Shown here: piece by piece, positions 32,240 through 41,279 of the stretch
How positions within the stretch are numbered: the stretch's first letter is position 1
Layout: each line of letters opens with the position of its first letter
Assembly (NCBI GenBank): GCA_945860205.1
Contig: CAMARK010000015.1
Location: 1-62,480, forward strand
Direction: 5' to 3'
DNA from: Reyranella massiliensis 521
GTDB lineage: Bacteria > Pseudomonadota > Alphaproteobacteria > Reyranellales > Reyranellaceae
DNA length: 62,480 bases
Notes under the pieces: generated by a model
What the model saw: the letters and a program-made list of their open reading frames with translations, nothing else
Databases searched by the model: none
What the model was told of the DNA's origin: nothing
Program-made: the position numbers and the translations under genes

Positions 32240-33115
32240 ATGAAAACGCAGGCTTCTTCACAGGGTTCCGCGGCGCTGGGCGCGGCCTACGCCATTGCCG
32301 CGGCCGCGATCTTCAGCACCGCCGGCGTCATCGTGCGCCATGTCGAGCTTCCCGCCTGGGATGTCTCGTTCTGGCGCTCGGCGTTCCTCGTGGTCACCAT
32401 GTTGCCACTGCTGCTGTGGCAGTATCGCCGCATTTGGGTCGATGTTCGCAATGCCGGACCCGCGCTGTTGCTGAGCGCGGTGCTTCTGGCCGGCAGTTTC
32501 GTGGCCTTCATCCTGGCGCTGGGCCTGGCGCCTGTGGCCAACGTCCTGATCATGTTCGGGGCGACGCCGTTCATCACCGCGATCGCGGCCCGCCTTTTCC
32601 TCGGCGAGAAACTGCACACCCATACAGTCCTCGCCATGGCGGCGGCGGTGGTGGGGCTCGGTATCAGCGTTGCGGGCTCGCTGCAGGCCGGTGCGCTGGC
32701 CGGCATGGCCGTGGCCTTCATCGTCGTGCTCTGCATGAGCGGCAACTATGTCGTCGTCCGCCATCGCCGAGATGTCGGCATGGCGCCGGCGATCTGGTTG
32801 GCCGGCGTGATATCGGGGCTGGTCGCGCTTCCCTTTGCCCATCCCGAGAATGTCACTTGGTCGCAGGTGCCCTGGCTCTTTGCGCTGAGCCCGGGCCAGC
32901 TCGTGGGCGGCCTCCTCCTCTACATGGCAAGCCTCAAGCGCATTCCCGCCGGCCGGGCTGCCTTGCTTGGCTTGCTCGAACTGGTCCTGGGTCCGATCTG
33001 GGTGTGGTTGTTTGGCGGCGAAAAGCCGGATGACCTCACCATGATCGGCGGCGCCATCGTCATCGCCGCCGCCGCGGCCAATGTCTGGCTGGATTCACGG
33101 CGGCCCACTGGCTAA
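32240..33115 (+). CDS. EamA/DMT family transporter
   Basis: A 291-residue drug/metabolite transporter with ten predicted membrane helices in two EamA repeats (about residues 13-145 and 150-285). Motifs such as FWRSAFLVV in the first repeat and LLGLLELVLGPIWVWLFGGEKP in the second fit the family. It probably exports a metabolite or amino-acid-like compound. It is followed closely by the CaiB-type gene (TAA to ATG, 9 nt), so it may be co-transcribed with that catabolic gene. Confidence 0.9.
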   Translation: MKTQASSQGSAALGAAYAIAAAAIFSTAGVIVRHVELPAWDVSFWRSAFLVVTMLPLLLWQYRRIWVDVRNAGPALLLSAVLLAGSFVAFILALGLAPVANVLIMFGATPFITAIAARLFLGEKLHTHTVLAMAAAVVGLGISVAGSLQAGALAGMAVAFIVVLCMSGNYVVVRHRRDVGMAPAIWLAGVISGLVALPFAHPENVTWSQVPWLFALSPGQLVGGLLLYMASLKRIPAGRAALLGLLELVLGPIWVWLFGGEKPDDLTMIGGAIVIAAAAANVWLDSRRPTG

Positions 33116-33124
33116 GGAATGAGG

Positions 33125-34282
33125 ATGACCCAGAATACCAAAGGCCCCCTCTCCGGCATCGTCGTCGTCGATCTCTCCCGCATCCTGGCCGGCCCCTACT
33201 GCACCCTGCTGATGGCCGAAATGGGCGCGCGGGTGATCAAGGTCGAGCCGCCGAGGGGCGGCGACGACGCCCGCGCCTACGGTCCCTTCGTCAACGGCAA
33301 ATCCACCTATTTCGCCTCGGTCAACCGCGGCAAGGAAAGCATCGCGCTCGACCTCAAGAGCGACGCTGACCGGAAGATCTTCGAGAAGCTGCTCGAGAAG
33401 GCCGACGTGGTGGTCGAGAACTTCCGGCCGGGCACGATGGAGAAGCTGGGTTACGGCTGGGAGACGCTGCACGCCAAATACCCGAAGCTGATCTATGCCG
33501 CCGCATCGGGCTTCGGCCACTCGGGCCCGAACTCCAAGGACCCGGCCTACGACATGGTCATGCAGGGCCAGGGCGGCATCATGAGCATCACCGGCAATGA
33601 AGGTCAGCCGCCCTCCCGCGTCGGCATGTCGATCGGCGACATCGGCGCAGGCCTCTACACCGCCGTCGCGGTGAATGCCGCGATCGTCCATCGCCTCAAG
33701 ACCGGCGAGTCGACCAAGGTCGATATCGCGATGTTCGACTGCCAGCTCGCGCTGCTCGAGAACGCGATCATGCGTTACACTGTCGAGAAGGAAATTCCCG
33801 GCCCGCTCGGCGCGCGCCACCCGACCATCACGCCCTTCGAGGCTTTCGCCACGTCCGACGGCTCGATGATCATCGCTGCAGGCAACGACAGCCTGTTCAT
33901 CAAGATGTGCGAGGCGCTCGGCCGCTCCGATATGGCCGCTGATCCCGCATACAAGTCGAACGCTCTCCGCCAGAAAGCCCAGAAGAAGCTGAAGCACGAA
34001 ATCGAGTCCGTGCTGAAGACGAATACGACCGACCACTGGATCGCCGTCGTGTCCAAGGGCGGCGTGCCGTGCGGGCCGATCAACAACGTCAAGCAGGCGA
34101 TCGCCCATCCGCAGGTCGCCGCGCGCAACATGCTGGTCGAGGTGCCGGACGGCAGCGGCGGTACGCTGACGCTCGCGGGCAATCCACTCAAGATGTCCGC
34201 CTTCGAGGACCCGAAAACGCGGCCCGCCGCGCCCGATCTCGACAGCGACCGCCAGGCCATCCTGTCCTACATCGGCGGCTAG
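33125..34282 (+). CDS. CaiB/BaiF family CoA-transferase
   Basis: A 385-residue class III CoA-transferase that moves CoA between acyl groups through an aspartyl-CoA mixed anhydride. The N-terminal block VVDLSRILAGPYCTLLMAEMGARVIKVEPP and the catalytic Asp143 in PAYDMVMQGQGG are conserved, and the C-terminal GVPCGPINN is typical. I preferred the ATG at 33125 because AAGGA sits 6 nt before it; an ATG at 33119 is alternative. Its substrate acid is unknown; neighbours include a transporter and an acylase. Confidence 0.94.
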   Translation: MTQNTKGPLSGIVVVDLSRILAGPYCTLLMAEMGARVIKVEPPRGGDDARAYGPFVNGKSTYFASVNRGKESIALDLKSDADRKIFEKLLEKADVVVENFRPGTMEKLGYGWETLHAKYPKLIYAAASGFGHSGPNSKDPAYDMVMQGQGGIMSITGNEGQPPSRVGMSIGDIGAGLYTAVAVNAAIVHRLKTGESTKVDIAMFDCQLALLENAIMRYTVEKEIPGPLGARHPTITPFEAFATSDGSMIIAAGNDSLFIKMCEALGRSDMAADPAYKSNALRQKAQKKLKHEIESVLKTNTTDHWIAVVSKGGVPCGPINNVKQAIAHPQVAARNMLVEVPDGSGGTLTLAGNPLKMSAFEDPKTRPAAPDLDSDRQAILSYIGG

Positions 34283-34286
34283 GACC

Positions 34287-36731
34287 GTGCGGGCACTTGT
34301 CCGTATCGCCACTGGCCTCGCGAAGTTCGTGGCCGGTGCGGGGCTTGCGATTCTCATTTTCCTCATCGGCACCTATTTCCAGGTGCGTGGCGCGCTGCCG
34401 CCCTACAGCGGCCATGTCGAGGCGGCTGGCCTGAAAGCCCCGGTCGAGATCCTGCGCGACAAGAACGCGGTGCCGCACATCATCGCGGGCTCCATCGAAG
34501 ACGCCGCCTTTGGCCTCGGCTACGTCCATGCTCAGGACCGTTTCTGGCAGATGGAAATGACGCGCCGGCTGGGCCAAGGGCGTCTCTCCGAAATTGTGCC
34601 GCCGTCGGTGGTCGGCAGCGGCCTGATCGACACCGACCGCACCATGCGTGGCCTCGGCCTCTACCGTCAGGCCAGCGAGAGCGTGAATGCCCTGTCGCCC
34701 GGCACGCGGACCCAGCTCGAATCCTACGCCGCCGGTGTCAACGCCTGGCTGAAGGACGACGACCAGCAGTACGGGCTCGAGCTCACCCTCCTAAAACTGC
34801 TGTCGGGCGGCCGCTACCGGCCCGAGCCGTGGCGGCCCGCCGATTCGCTGGTGTGGGGCAAGCTGATGGCCCTCGGCCTGGACGGCAACTGGCGCGCCGA
34901 ACTCCTGCGGCTGCGCCTCGCGCGCAAGATCGGCGACGACGGCGTAAAGTTCCTGATCGAGCCGTCGGGCGACAATGGCGACGCCTCGCTGTCGCTGGTG
35001 CGCGCGGCCACGCAAGGCATCGACCTCGACCGGCTCTATCGCGCCACCGACAATATCGCGACGCGCAAGCGCGAGGCGTCGAACGAATGGGTGCTGTCGG
35101 GCGCCCACGCGGTGTCGGGCAAGCCGCTGCTGGCCAACGATCCGCACCTGGCGCTCACCTTCCCCGGCATCTGGTATCTCGCGCGCCTGGTCGGTCCGGG
35201 CTTCGACATCCGCGGCGCCTCCTCGCCCGGTTCGCCAGCCATCGTGCTAGGCCACAACGGCACCATCGGCTGGGGCTTCACCACGACCAACCTCGACAGC
35301 CAGGATCTCTTCGTCGAGCGCGTCGACCCGACCGATCCCAGCCGCTACATCACGCCCGACGGCGCGCGGCCGTTCACAGTGCGCGACGAGACGATCAACG
35401 TCCTGTGGGGCGATCCCGTATCGCTCCGGGTGCGCCAGACCCGGCACGGCGTGGTGATCGACGATTTCCTGGCCCGTCGCGACGACCCGGTCAATCTGAC
35501 TCCGGCCGGTCACGTGCTGGCGCTGCAGGCAACGGCGCTCGACGGCGCCGACACCTCGGGCGAGGGTTTCAGCCGCCTCGGCCAGGCGCAGAACTGGGAA
35601 GAGTTCCAGACGGCGGCGCGCAAGATCGTCTCGCCGATGCAGAACATGGTCTATGCCGACACTGCCGGGAACACCGGGCTGCTTTCGCCCGCGCGCGTGC
35701 CGATCCGGCGCAAGGGTGACGGCTCGATGCCGGTGCCGGGCTGGACCGGAGAATACGACTGGGCGGGCTTCGTGCCGTTCGACGCGCTCCCCCGCGCCTA
35801 CAATCCGGCCAACGGCATCCTCGTCAACGCCAACGCCCGGGTGGTGCCGGACAACTACCGCTACTTCATCAGCCGCGACTGGGCCGAGCCCTACCGCCAG
35901 CGCCGCGCCAACCAGATGCTGCACGAGGTCGAGCGCCATCCGGTCTACGGCATGATAGTGATCCAGGCCGACAATCTCTCGCTCGATGCGGTCGAGATGG
36001 TGCCGCTGCTGCTGAAGTCGGCGCCGCGCAACCCGCGCGCCGCCAAGGCCCACGCCGCGCTGGCGAGCTGGAACCACTTCATGCTGGCAAGCCGGCCCGA
36101 GCCACTGATCTACACGGCCTGGCTCACCGAACTGCAGCGCGGCCTGCTCGCCGACGAGCTGGGCGAAGCGCTCTACGAATCACTGACCACACCCAACGTG
36201 GCCTTGCTGACGCGCATCCTGCGCGAAAAGCCGGGCTGGTGCGACGATGGCGGCACGCGCGCCACCGAGACCTGTGACGACGCCATCGCCCAGGCTCTCG
36301 AGCGCGCGCTCGACCGCATCGCCAAGCAGCAGGGCGCCGACCTCGACAAATGGCAGTGGGGCGTCGCGCATCTCGCGGTCCATCGTCACCCGCTGTTCGA
36401 CGGCGTGCCGCTGCTGCGCGATATCGCCTCGGTGCGCTTCCCGTCCGACGGCGGCGCACAGACGCTCAACCGTGCCCAGCCGTCGTATCGCGGGCCGCGG
36501 CCCTTCGATGCGACGCACGGCGCCGGCTATCGTGCCGTCTACGATTTCGCCGATCTCGACAACAGCCGCTTCGCCATCCCGCTCGGCCAGTCGGGCAACA
36601 TGCTGTCGCCATGGGCGCGCAACTTCGTCGATCGCTGGCAGGCGCTGCGCTACATCGAGATCGCCGGCACCCGCGCCGAGAATGCCCGCACCGCCGTGGG
36701 CACGATCACCCTGGCGCCACCCGTGCGGTAA
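34287..36731 (+). CDS. Penicillin acylase family protein (Ntn hydrolase)
   Basis: An 814-residue precursor of an N-terminal nucleophile amidase. It begins with a membrane or signal segment (FVAGAGLAILIFLIGTYF). The alpha-chain region comes next. The beta-chain nucleophile is Ser265, in EASNEWVLSGAH, where autocleavage would expose the serine; SNEW is a family hallmark. The beta chain continues with NDPHLAL, FDIRGASSPGSPAIVLGHNG and a full-length C-terminus. Members hydrolyse N-acyl compounds, including acyl-homoserine lactones. It probably works in the periplasm. The start is a GTG 4 nt after the CaiB stop, so it is in the same operon. Confidence 0.93.
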   Translation: MRALVRIATGLAKFVAGAGLAILIFLIGTYFQVRGALPPYSGHVEAAGLKAPVEILRDKNAVPHIIAGSIEDAAFGLGYVHAQDRFWQMEMTRRLGQGRLSEIVPPSVVGSGLIDTDRTMRGLGLYRQASESVNALSPGTRTQLESYAAGVNAWLKDDDQQYGLELTLLKLLSGGRYRPEPWRPADSLVWGKLMALGLDGNWRAELLRLRLARKIGDDGVKFLIEPSGDNGDASLSLVRAATQGIDLDRLYRATDNIATRKREASNEWVLSGAHAVSGKPLLANDPHLALTFPGIWYLARLVGPGFDIRGASSPGSPAIVLGHNGTIGWGFTTTNLDSQDLFVERVDPTDPSRYITPDGARPFTVRDETINVLWGDPVSLRVRQTRHGVVIDDFLARRDDPVNLTPAGHVLALQATALDGADTSGEGFSRLGQAQNWEEFQTAARKIVSPMQNMVYADTAGNTGLLSPARVPIRRKGDGSMPVPGWTGEYDWAGFVPFDALPRAYNPANGILVNANARVVPDNYRYFISRDWAEPYRQRRANQMLHEVERHPVYGMIVIQADNLSLDAVEMVPLLLKSAPRNPRAAKAHAALASWNHFMLASRPEPLIYTAWLTELQRGLLADELGEALYESLTTPNVALLTRILREKPGWCDDGGTRATETCDDAIAQALERALDRIAKQQGADLDKWQWGVAHLAVHRHPLFDGVPLLRDIASVRFPSDGGAQTLNRAQPSYRGPRPFDATHGAGYRAVYDFADLDNSRFAIPLGQSGNMLSPWARNFVDRWQALRYIEIAGTRAENARTAVGTITLAPPVR

Positions 36732-36749
36732 TCGTCGGCTCGCCGCCTC

Positions 36750-37586
36750 TCAGCGCGGTTTGTCGCCCGCAAGGGTGATGCGGTGCATGACGCGGCGGTG
36801 GCCGTGATAGTCGTTGATCGGATTGTGCATGGCCGCGCGGTTGTCCCAGAAGGCGAGCGAGCCCACCTGCCAGCGGAAGCGGCAGGTGAACTCCGGCCGG
36901 GTCTGGTGATCCCAAAGGAACCGCAGCAGCGGCAGGCTTTCCTTCTCCGTCCAGCCCTTGATGTGGGAGGTGTGCGCGTCCGACGTGTAGAGCGCCTTGC
37001 GCCCGGTCTCGGGATGGGTGCGCACGATCGGGTGCTCTGCCGTGAGGACCTTCAGCTCCGCCCCGGCCGCCTTCATCTGGTCCTCGCGCGTCTTGGTGAC
37101 ATCGGCCTTGGCCGAGGAGCAGACGCCGACCAGACCGTCCAGAGTCTTCTTCAAACCATCCGACAGTGCTTCGTAGGCGAGATACTGGTTGGCGAACATG
37201 GTGTCGCCGCCAAAGGGCGGGACCTCGCGCGCCAGCAGCATGCTGCCCATCGGCGGCTCGGCCAGATAGGTCGTGTCGGAATGCCAGATGCCGCCGAAGT
37301 TGTTGCGCTCGTGCTCGAGCTTCACCACCGGCGTGATCAACTGCGACTCCGGCAGGCCTTTCAGCTGCGGATATTCGACCGGCTGGCCGAACTTGCGCGC
37401 GAAAGCGAGCTGCTGCAGCGGCGTGGCGTTCTGGTCGCGCAGGAAGACGACAAGATGGTCGAGCAGGGCCTGGCGCACCTCGCCGACGACGTCGTCCTCG
37501 AGCGTGCGCGAAATGTCGACGCCGTGGATTTCCGCGCCCAGCGCGCCCGAGATCGGTCGCACCTCGATGTGCCGGTAGTTGCGCAT
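36750..37586 (-). CDS. TauD/TfdA family alpha-ketoglutarate-dependent dioxygenase
   Basis: A 278-residue Fe(II)/2-oxoglutarate oxygenase. The iron ligands are H102 and D104 in GIWHSDTTYLAEPP and H268 in RRVMHRITL; the following arginine binds the co-substrate. Members hydroxylate sulfonates, chlorophenoxyacetates or other carboxylates. The ATG at 37586 shares one base with the upstream enoyl-CoA hydratase stop (TGATG), with GAGGAG 5 nt upstream. The pairing with a crotonase suggests degradation of a small organic acid, not necessarily taurine. Confidence 0.92.
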   Translation of the reverse strand: MRNYRHIEVRPISGALGAEIHGVDISRTLEDDVVGEVRQALLDHLVVFLRDQNATPLQQLAFARKFGQPVEYPQLKGLPESQLITPVVKLEHERNNFGGIWHSDTTYLAEPPMGSMLLAREVPPFGGDTMFANQYLAYEALSDGLKKTLDGLVGVCSSAKADVTKTREDQMKAAGAELKVLTAEHPIVRTHPETGRKALYTSDAHTSHIKGWTEKESLPLLRFLWDHQTRPEFTCRFRWQVGSLAFWDNRAAMHNPINDYHGHRRVMHRITLAGDKPR

Positions 37587-38404
37587 CACCTCTCCTCCAC
37601 TCGACCCTTCGCCCAGCCGGGCGCCGTCTTGGCCTTGAAGGCCTTGATCCCCTCCGCCGCTTCCGGCCGGCGCAACAGGCCGACCAGGCTCTCCGCCGCA
37701 TCGTCGAGCACGGCCCGATCATCCTCTGTGACCGAAGCCAACACCAGACGCTTTGCGGCAGCCAGTGCCTGCGGCTCCATCTTCAGGATATCGTCGAGCA
37801 GGCCGCGCAGGGACGTGCCGAGCTCCGCTGTCGTGCGGCAGAGATGGTGGCCGATTCCCAGCCGGTGGGCTTCCGCGGCGGCGATCACCCGGCCGGTGAC
37901 GGCAAGCTCGCGGGCAACCCCTTCCCCCAACCGGCGCACCACGAACGGGATCACCTGCGAAGGGATGAAGCCCCATTTGGGTTCGGGAAGACCGAACTTC
38001 GCGCTTTCGTGCAGGATCACCACGTCGGAGCAGCAGGCCATGCCGAAGCCGCCGCCCACCGCCGAGCCTTCGACCACGGCAATGGTCGCCTGCGGCAGCG
38101 CATCGAGGGCCAGCAGCGCATCCCCGAACTGGCGGTACGCCTGCACCAGCGGATCGCGTGCACCTTGCGCGGGCTTCGGCGGCATGTCGGCCATGGCGTC
38201 GAGGTCACCGCCGGCGCAGAAGTGCCCGCCGGCGCCGCGCAGCACCAGCACGCGGCAGGCGGGATCGTCGCGCACGCGGCCGAAGGCATCCTCGAGTTCG
38301 AGCATCATCGCGTGCGTGAGCGCGTTGCGCCGTTCCGGGCGATTGAGCGTGAGCCGGGCGATCGCGCCCTCGCGGGCGAGCAGGATGTGGGCGTAGTCGA
38401 CCAT
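37586..38404 (-). CDS. Enoyl-CoA hydratase/isomerase family protein
   Basis: A 272-residue crotonase-fold protein. LNRPERRNALTHAMMLEL, RGAGGHFCAGGDLDAMAD (oxyanion hole), EGSAVGGGFGMACCSDVV and PEPKWGFIPSQV are in family order. The residue that serves as a catalytic glutamate in true hydratases is placed in the PEPKWGF region, so activity is plausible but the reaction is not certain. I chose the ATG at 38404. It diverges from mepA with about 37 nt between starts and is coupled to the TauD-type gene. Confidence 0.9.
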   Translation of the reverse strand: MVDYAHILLAREGAIARLTLNRPERRNALTHAMMLELEDAFGRVRDDPACRVLVLRGAGGHFCAGGDLDAMADMPPKPAQGARDPLVQAYRQFGDALLALDALPQATIAVVEGSAVGGGFGMACCSDVVILHESAKFGLPEPKWGFIPSQVIPFVVRRLGEGVARELAVTGRVIAAAEAHRLGIGHHLCRTTAELGTSLRGLLDDILKMEPQALAAAKRLVLASVTEDDRAVLDDAAESLVGLLRRPEAAEGIKAFKAKTAPGWAKGRVEER

Positions 38405-38441
38405 GGGCAAAGTCTTAGCGGCCGTCTATCCTCGCAACAAG

Positions 38442-39296
38442 ATGATGCGTTTCGTGGTTCCGCTGCTCGCAGCGATCTTGACCATTTCCTTGGCGATTCC
38501 CTCGGCGATTTCCGCCGCCTCGGCGCAGGAATGGAGCCAGGTGTCGAGCCCCTCGCCCGGCCCGACCCAGGTCATCGGTTTCTACTCAGCCGGCTGCATC
38601 CAGGGCGCGCAGGCCCTGCCCACGGAAGGGCCGGGATACGAGGCCATCCGCCTCAGCCGCAACCGCAACTGGGGCCATCCGGTCACCCTCGACTTCATCA
38701 AGAACTTTTCCGAGCAGGTGCGCGCCGCCGGCCAAAGCCAGCTCTACATCGGCGATATCGGCCAGCCACGCGGTGGCCCGATGAGCTTCGGCCATGCCAG
38801 CCATCAGGTCGGCCTCGATGTCGACATCTGGTTCGAACGCCAACCCGGCGCACGACGGGCGCCGACCGATCGCGAGAACCCAAGGCTGCGCTCGTTGGTG
38901 CGCGGCGACGACGGCGGCGTCGACGACGCGGTGTTCGCCGACCAGCACATGGTGCTGCTGCGCATGGCGGCGACCGCGCCGGGCGTCGACCGAATGTTCG
39001 TGAACAAATGGATCAAGCAGCGGATCTGCAGCACCGCCACCGGCAATCGCGCGTGGCTGCGCAAGCTCGTGCCCTGGTACGGCCACGACGAGCATTTCCA
39101 TGTCAGACTCTATTGCCCGCCGGGCAATCCGCAGTGCCAGCCGCAGGCGACCTACGCCGACGACGACGGCTGCGGCGAGGCGCTCGATTCATGGTTCCGC
39201 AAGGCACCGATCACGCCGCCGCCACCCGGCGCCCCGGTCAGGCCCTACCGGCCGAAGCTGCCGCCGGCCTGCCAGCAGGTGCTGAACGCACCCTGA
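38442..39296 (+). CDS. mepA: Penicillin-insensitive murein endopeptidase
   Basis: A 284-residue periplasmic zinc peptidase that cleaves the D-Ala-mDAP cross-links of peptidoglycan. A signal peptide runs to about residue 28 (ending SAISAASA). The LAS-type metal motifs are H118xxH121xxxxD126xD128 in FGHASHQVGLDVDIW and H215, H218, H220 in HDEHFHVRL. A proline-rich C-terminal tail follows. I chose the ATG at 38442, which opens directly into the signal sequence; an upstream ATG at 38403 would add 13 residues and overlap the divergent gene. Confidence 0.93.
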   Translation: MMRFVVPLLAAILTISLAIPSAISAASAQEWSQVSSPSPGPTQVIGFYSAGCIQGAQALPTEGPGYEAIRLSRNRNWGHPVTLDFIKNFSEQVRAAGQSQLYIGDIGQPRGGPMSFGHASHQVGLDVDIWFERQPGARRAPTDRENPRLRSLVRGDDGGVDDAVFADQHMVLLRMAATAPGVDRMFVNKWIKQRICSTATGNRAWLRKLVPWYGHDEHFHVRLYCPPGNPQCQPQATYADDDGCGEALDSWFRKAPITPPPPGAPVRPYRPKLPPACQQVLNAP

Positions 39297-39303
39297 GTGC
39301 TGC

Positions 39304-39690
39304 TCAGGAAAGTCCGCCGCAGGCGTCGGCGCGATTGCGAGCGTCGCTGTCGATCGGCTCCCATCCACCGACCGTCAACAGGCGCCGCCACTCCACCACG
39401 CTCGTGCCGGGTGCGGTCCGACGCACGATGAAGTGGACGTTCAACTGCGTGCCGTCGTTCAGGGACATTGTCACCGTCGCGAGGTCGGGCTCGATCCGCG
39501 GCACGCCGGTAAACCCGGCGATCGGTTGTGCGGCCAGGCAGTTCGCCATCACCGTGTAGCCGACGTTGTAAGACGAGGTCCACAGCGGCGGGTTCGGGTT
39601 CGGGTTCGGCTTGCTGGTCAGGTCGTTGGTGGCGGTGCAGGCCGTGAGGCCGGAGGCGAGCAAAACGGCACACAGGGTACGGATCGTCAT
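39304..39690 (-). CDS. Small outer-membrane or periplasmic lipoprotein
   Basis: A 128-residue predicted lipoprotein. The lipobox LASGLTAC ends at Cys18, so signal peptidase II would cleave there. An asparagine/proline-rich linker (NPNPNPPLW) follows, then a soluble domain with TVTMSLNDGTQLNVHFIVRR. No family recognised. It lies 17 nt upstream of the ABC-2 permease stop region on the same strand and converges on mepA. Confidence 0.75.
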   Translation of the reverse strand: MTIRTLCAVLLASGLTACTATNDLTSKPNPNPNPPLWTSSYNVGYTVMANCLAAQPIAGFTGVPRIEPDLATVTMSLNDGTQLNVHFIVRRTAPGTSVVEWRRLLTVGGWEPIDSDARNRADACGGLS

Positions 39691-39707
39691 CACTCGCCTC
39701 GTCTCCT

Positions 39708-40505
39708 CTATTCACCTTGGCCCAGCAGTGTACCGGCGCGCCGCGAGGCGCGGAAGAACCACTGGAAAACCTGGAAACCGATAATCAGGTAGACGACGGA
39801 AAGACCGAAGGCAAAACCGAGCAGGTCCCAGCGCACCGCATGCGCCGCCAGGATCTCGCGCATGCCCTCGAATACGTAGGACGTCGGCAGGCACCAGGCG
39901 ACGACCTGCAGCCACTGCGGCAGCACGCTGATCGGATAGTAGACGCCGCTCACCGGCATGATGATGAACACGGCGGCCCAGGCAAAGCTCTCGGCACTCT
40001 GCCCGACGCGCATCACCAGACCGGACATGGCGAGGCCGATCGACCACGAGAACATCTGCAGGATGACGAAGAAGGCAAGCAGCGGCAGCCCCAGCGTGTA
40101 GATCGAATAGCCAAAGAAGGCCCAGGCCATCAGCGACACCGGGATCAGGCCCAGCAGGGTGCGCAGGAGGGCGGCGATGATGATGCCGGTCGCCATCTCC
40201 CAGGAACGGATCGGGCTCACGAAGAGATGGCCGAGGTTGCGCGACCACATCTCCTCCAAGAAAGCGATGCTGAGCGAGAGATTGCCGCGCACCACCACTT
40301 CCCACAGCAGGATGCCGGCCAACAGAACGCCGAAGGCCTGGCCCACGAACGAGGTCTGGCTGGCGAGAAACTGCGTCAGGAACCCCCACATCACCATTTG
40401 CACGGCGGGCCAGTAGATCGAGTCGACGATGCGCATCACCGAGCCACTCCAGATGTGGATGTGGCGCAGCACCAGCGCGTAGATGCGGTCGAACGACGCG
40501 GTCAC
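39708..40505 (-). CDS. ABC-2 type transporter permease
   Basis: A 265-residue membrane protein with six hydrophobic segments, of the ABC-2 exporter type. The region VMRVGQSAESFAWAAVFIIMPVSGVYYPISVLPQWLQ near the last third is a hallmark of drug/polysaccharide-type ABC-2 permeases. The start is a GTG at 40505 overlapping the ATPase stop as GTGA, confirming the pair. Probable function is export of a small molecule or lipid-linked compound. Confidence 0.9.
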   Translation of the reverse strand: MTASFDRIYALVLRHIHIWSGSVMRIVDSIYWPAVQMVMWGFLTQFLASQTSFVGQAFGVLLAGILLWEVVVRGNLSLSIAFLEEMWSRNLGHLFVSPIRSWEMATGIIIAALLRTLLGLIPVSLMAWAFFGYSIYTLGLPLLAFFVILQMFSWSIGLAMSGLVMRVGQSAESFAWAAVFIIMPVSGVYYPISVLPQWLQVVAWCLPTSYVFEGMREILAAHAVRWDLLGFAFGLSVVYLIIGFQVFQWFFRASRRAGTLLGQGE

Positions 40506-41272
40506 GAGTTGGTCTCCCTGCGCAGCCCGTCGAGTCCGCGGCCGCGGCCACGCGCCATGTCGAGGAATACCTCTTCCATGTCCTCGCGGCCGAAACGCTC
40601 GATCAGCTCGCGGGGACTGCCACGCTCGAACACGCGCCCGGCCTGCAACAGGATCACGTCGTTGCACAGCCGCTCGACCTCGCCCATGTTGTGCGAGGCG
40701 AGCAGGATCGTGGCGTGAGTCTCGCGCTGGTATGCCTCCAGATAGCTCCGCACCCAGTCGGCCGTGTCGGGATCGAGCGAGGCGGTCGGCTCGTCGAGCA
40801 GCAGCACCTCGGGGCGGTTGATCAATGCCTTGGCCAGCGCCACCCGTGTCTTCTGACCGGCCGAGAGCTTGCCGGCCTGGCGGTCGAGGAATTCCGCCAC
40901 CTGCATCTCGCGCGCGATCTCCTCGATGCGACCGCTTAGGTTTTTGACGCCATACAGGCGGCCGTAGAAGGCGAGGTTCTGGCGCACCGTGAGGCGATGC
41001 GGCAGGTCGACATAGGGCGAGGAGAAATTCATGCGTGGCAGCGCCGCATAGCGCCGCTTCAGCATGTCGACGCCCAGCACCTCGATCTGCCCGGCCGTGG
41101 GCTCGAGCAGCCCCAGCAGCATGGCGATGGTCGTGGTCTTGCCGGCACCGTTGCCGCCCAGCAGCCCGAGCACGGTGCCGGGCTGCACCGCGAAGCTCAG
41201 ATCGTCGACCGCGACGATCTCGCCGTACACCTTGCGCAGGTGCCGGACATCGATGGAGGGGCTTTGGGGCAT
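40502..41272 (-). CDS. ABC transporter ATP-binding protein (ABC-2 exporter type)
   Basis: A 256-residue ATPase. Walker A GGNGAGKTT is at residues 39-47, the signature LSAGQKTRVALAKAL follows mid-protein, and Walker B is VLLLDEPTASLDPDTADWV. The order and the DrrA/NodI-like sequence match an exporter. It pairs with the permease whose start it overlaps by 4 nt. It begins 7 nt after the aminotransferase stop region, so the three could share a transcript. Confidence 0.93.
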   Translation of the reverse strand: MPQSPSIDVRHLRKVYGEIVAVDDLSFAVQPGTVLGLLGGNGAGKTTTIAMLLGLLEPTAGQIEVLGVDMLKRRYAALPRMNFSSPYVDLPHRLTVRQNLAFYGRLYGVKNLSGRIEEIAREMQVAEFLDRQAGKLSAGQKTRVALAKALINRPEVLLLDEPTASLDPDTADWVRSYLEAYQRETHATILLASHNMGEVERLCNDVILLQAGRVFERGSPRELIERFGREDMEEVFLDMARGRGRGLDGLRRETNS

Positions 41273-41279
41273 GCGTGCG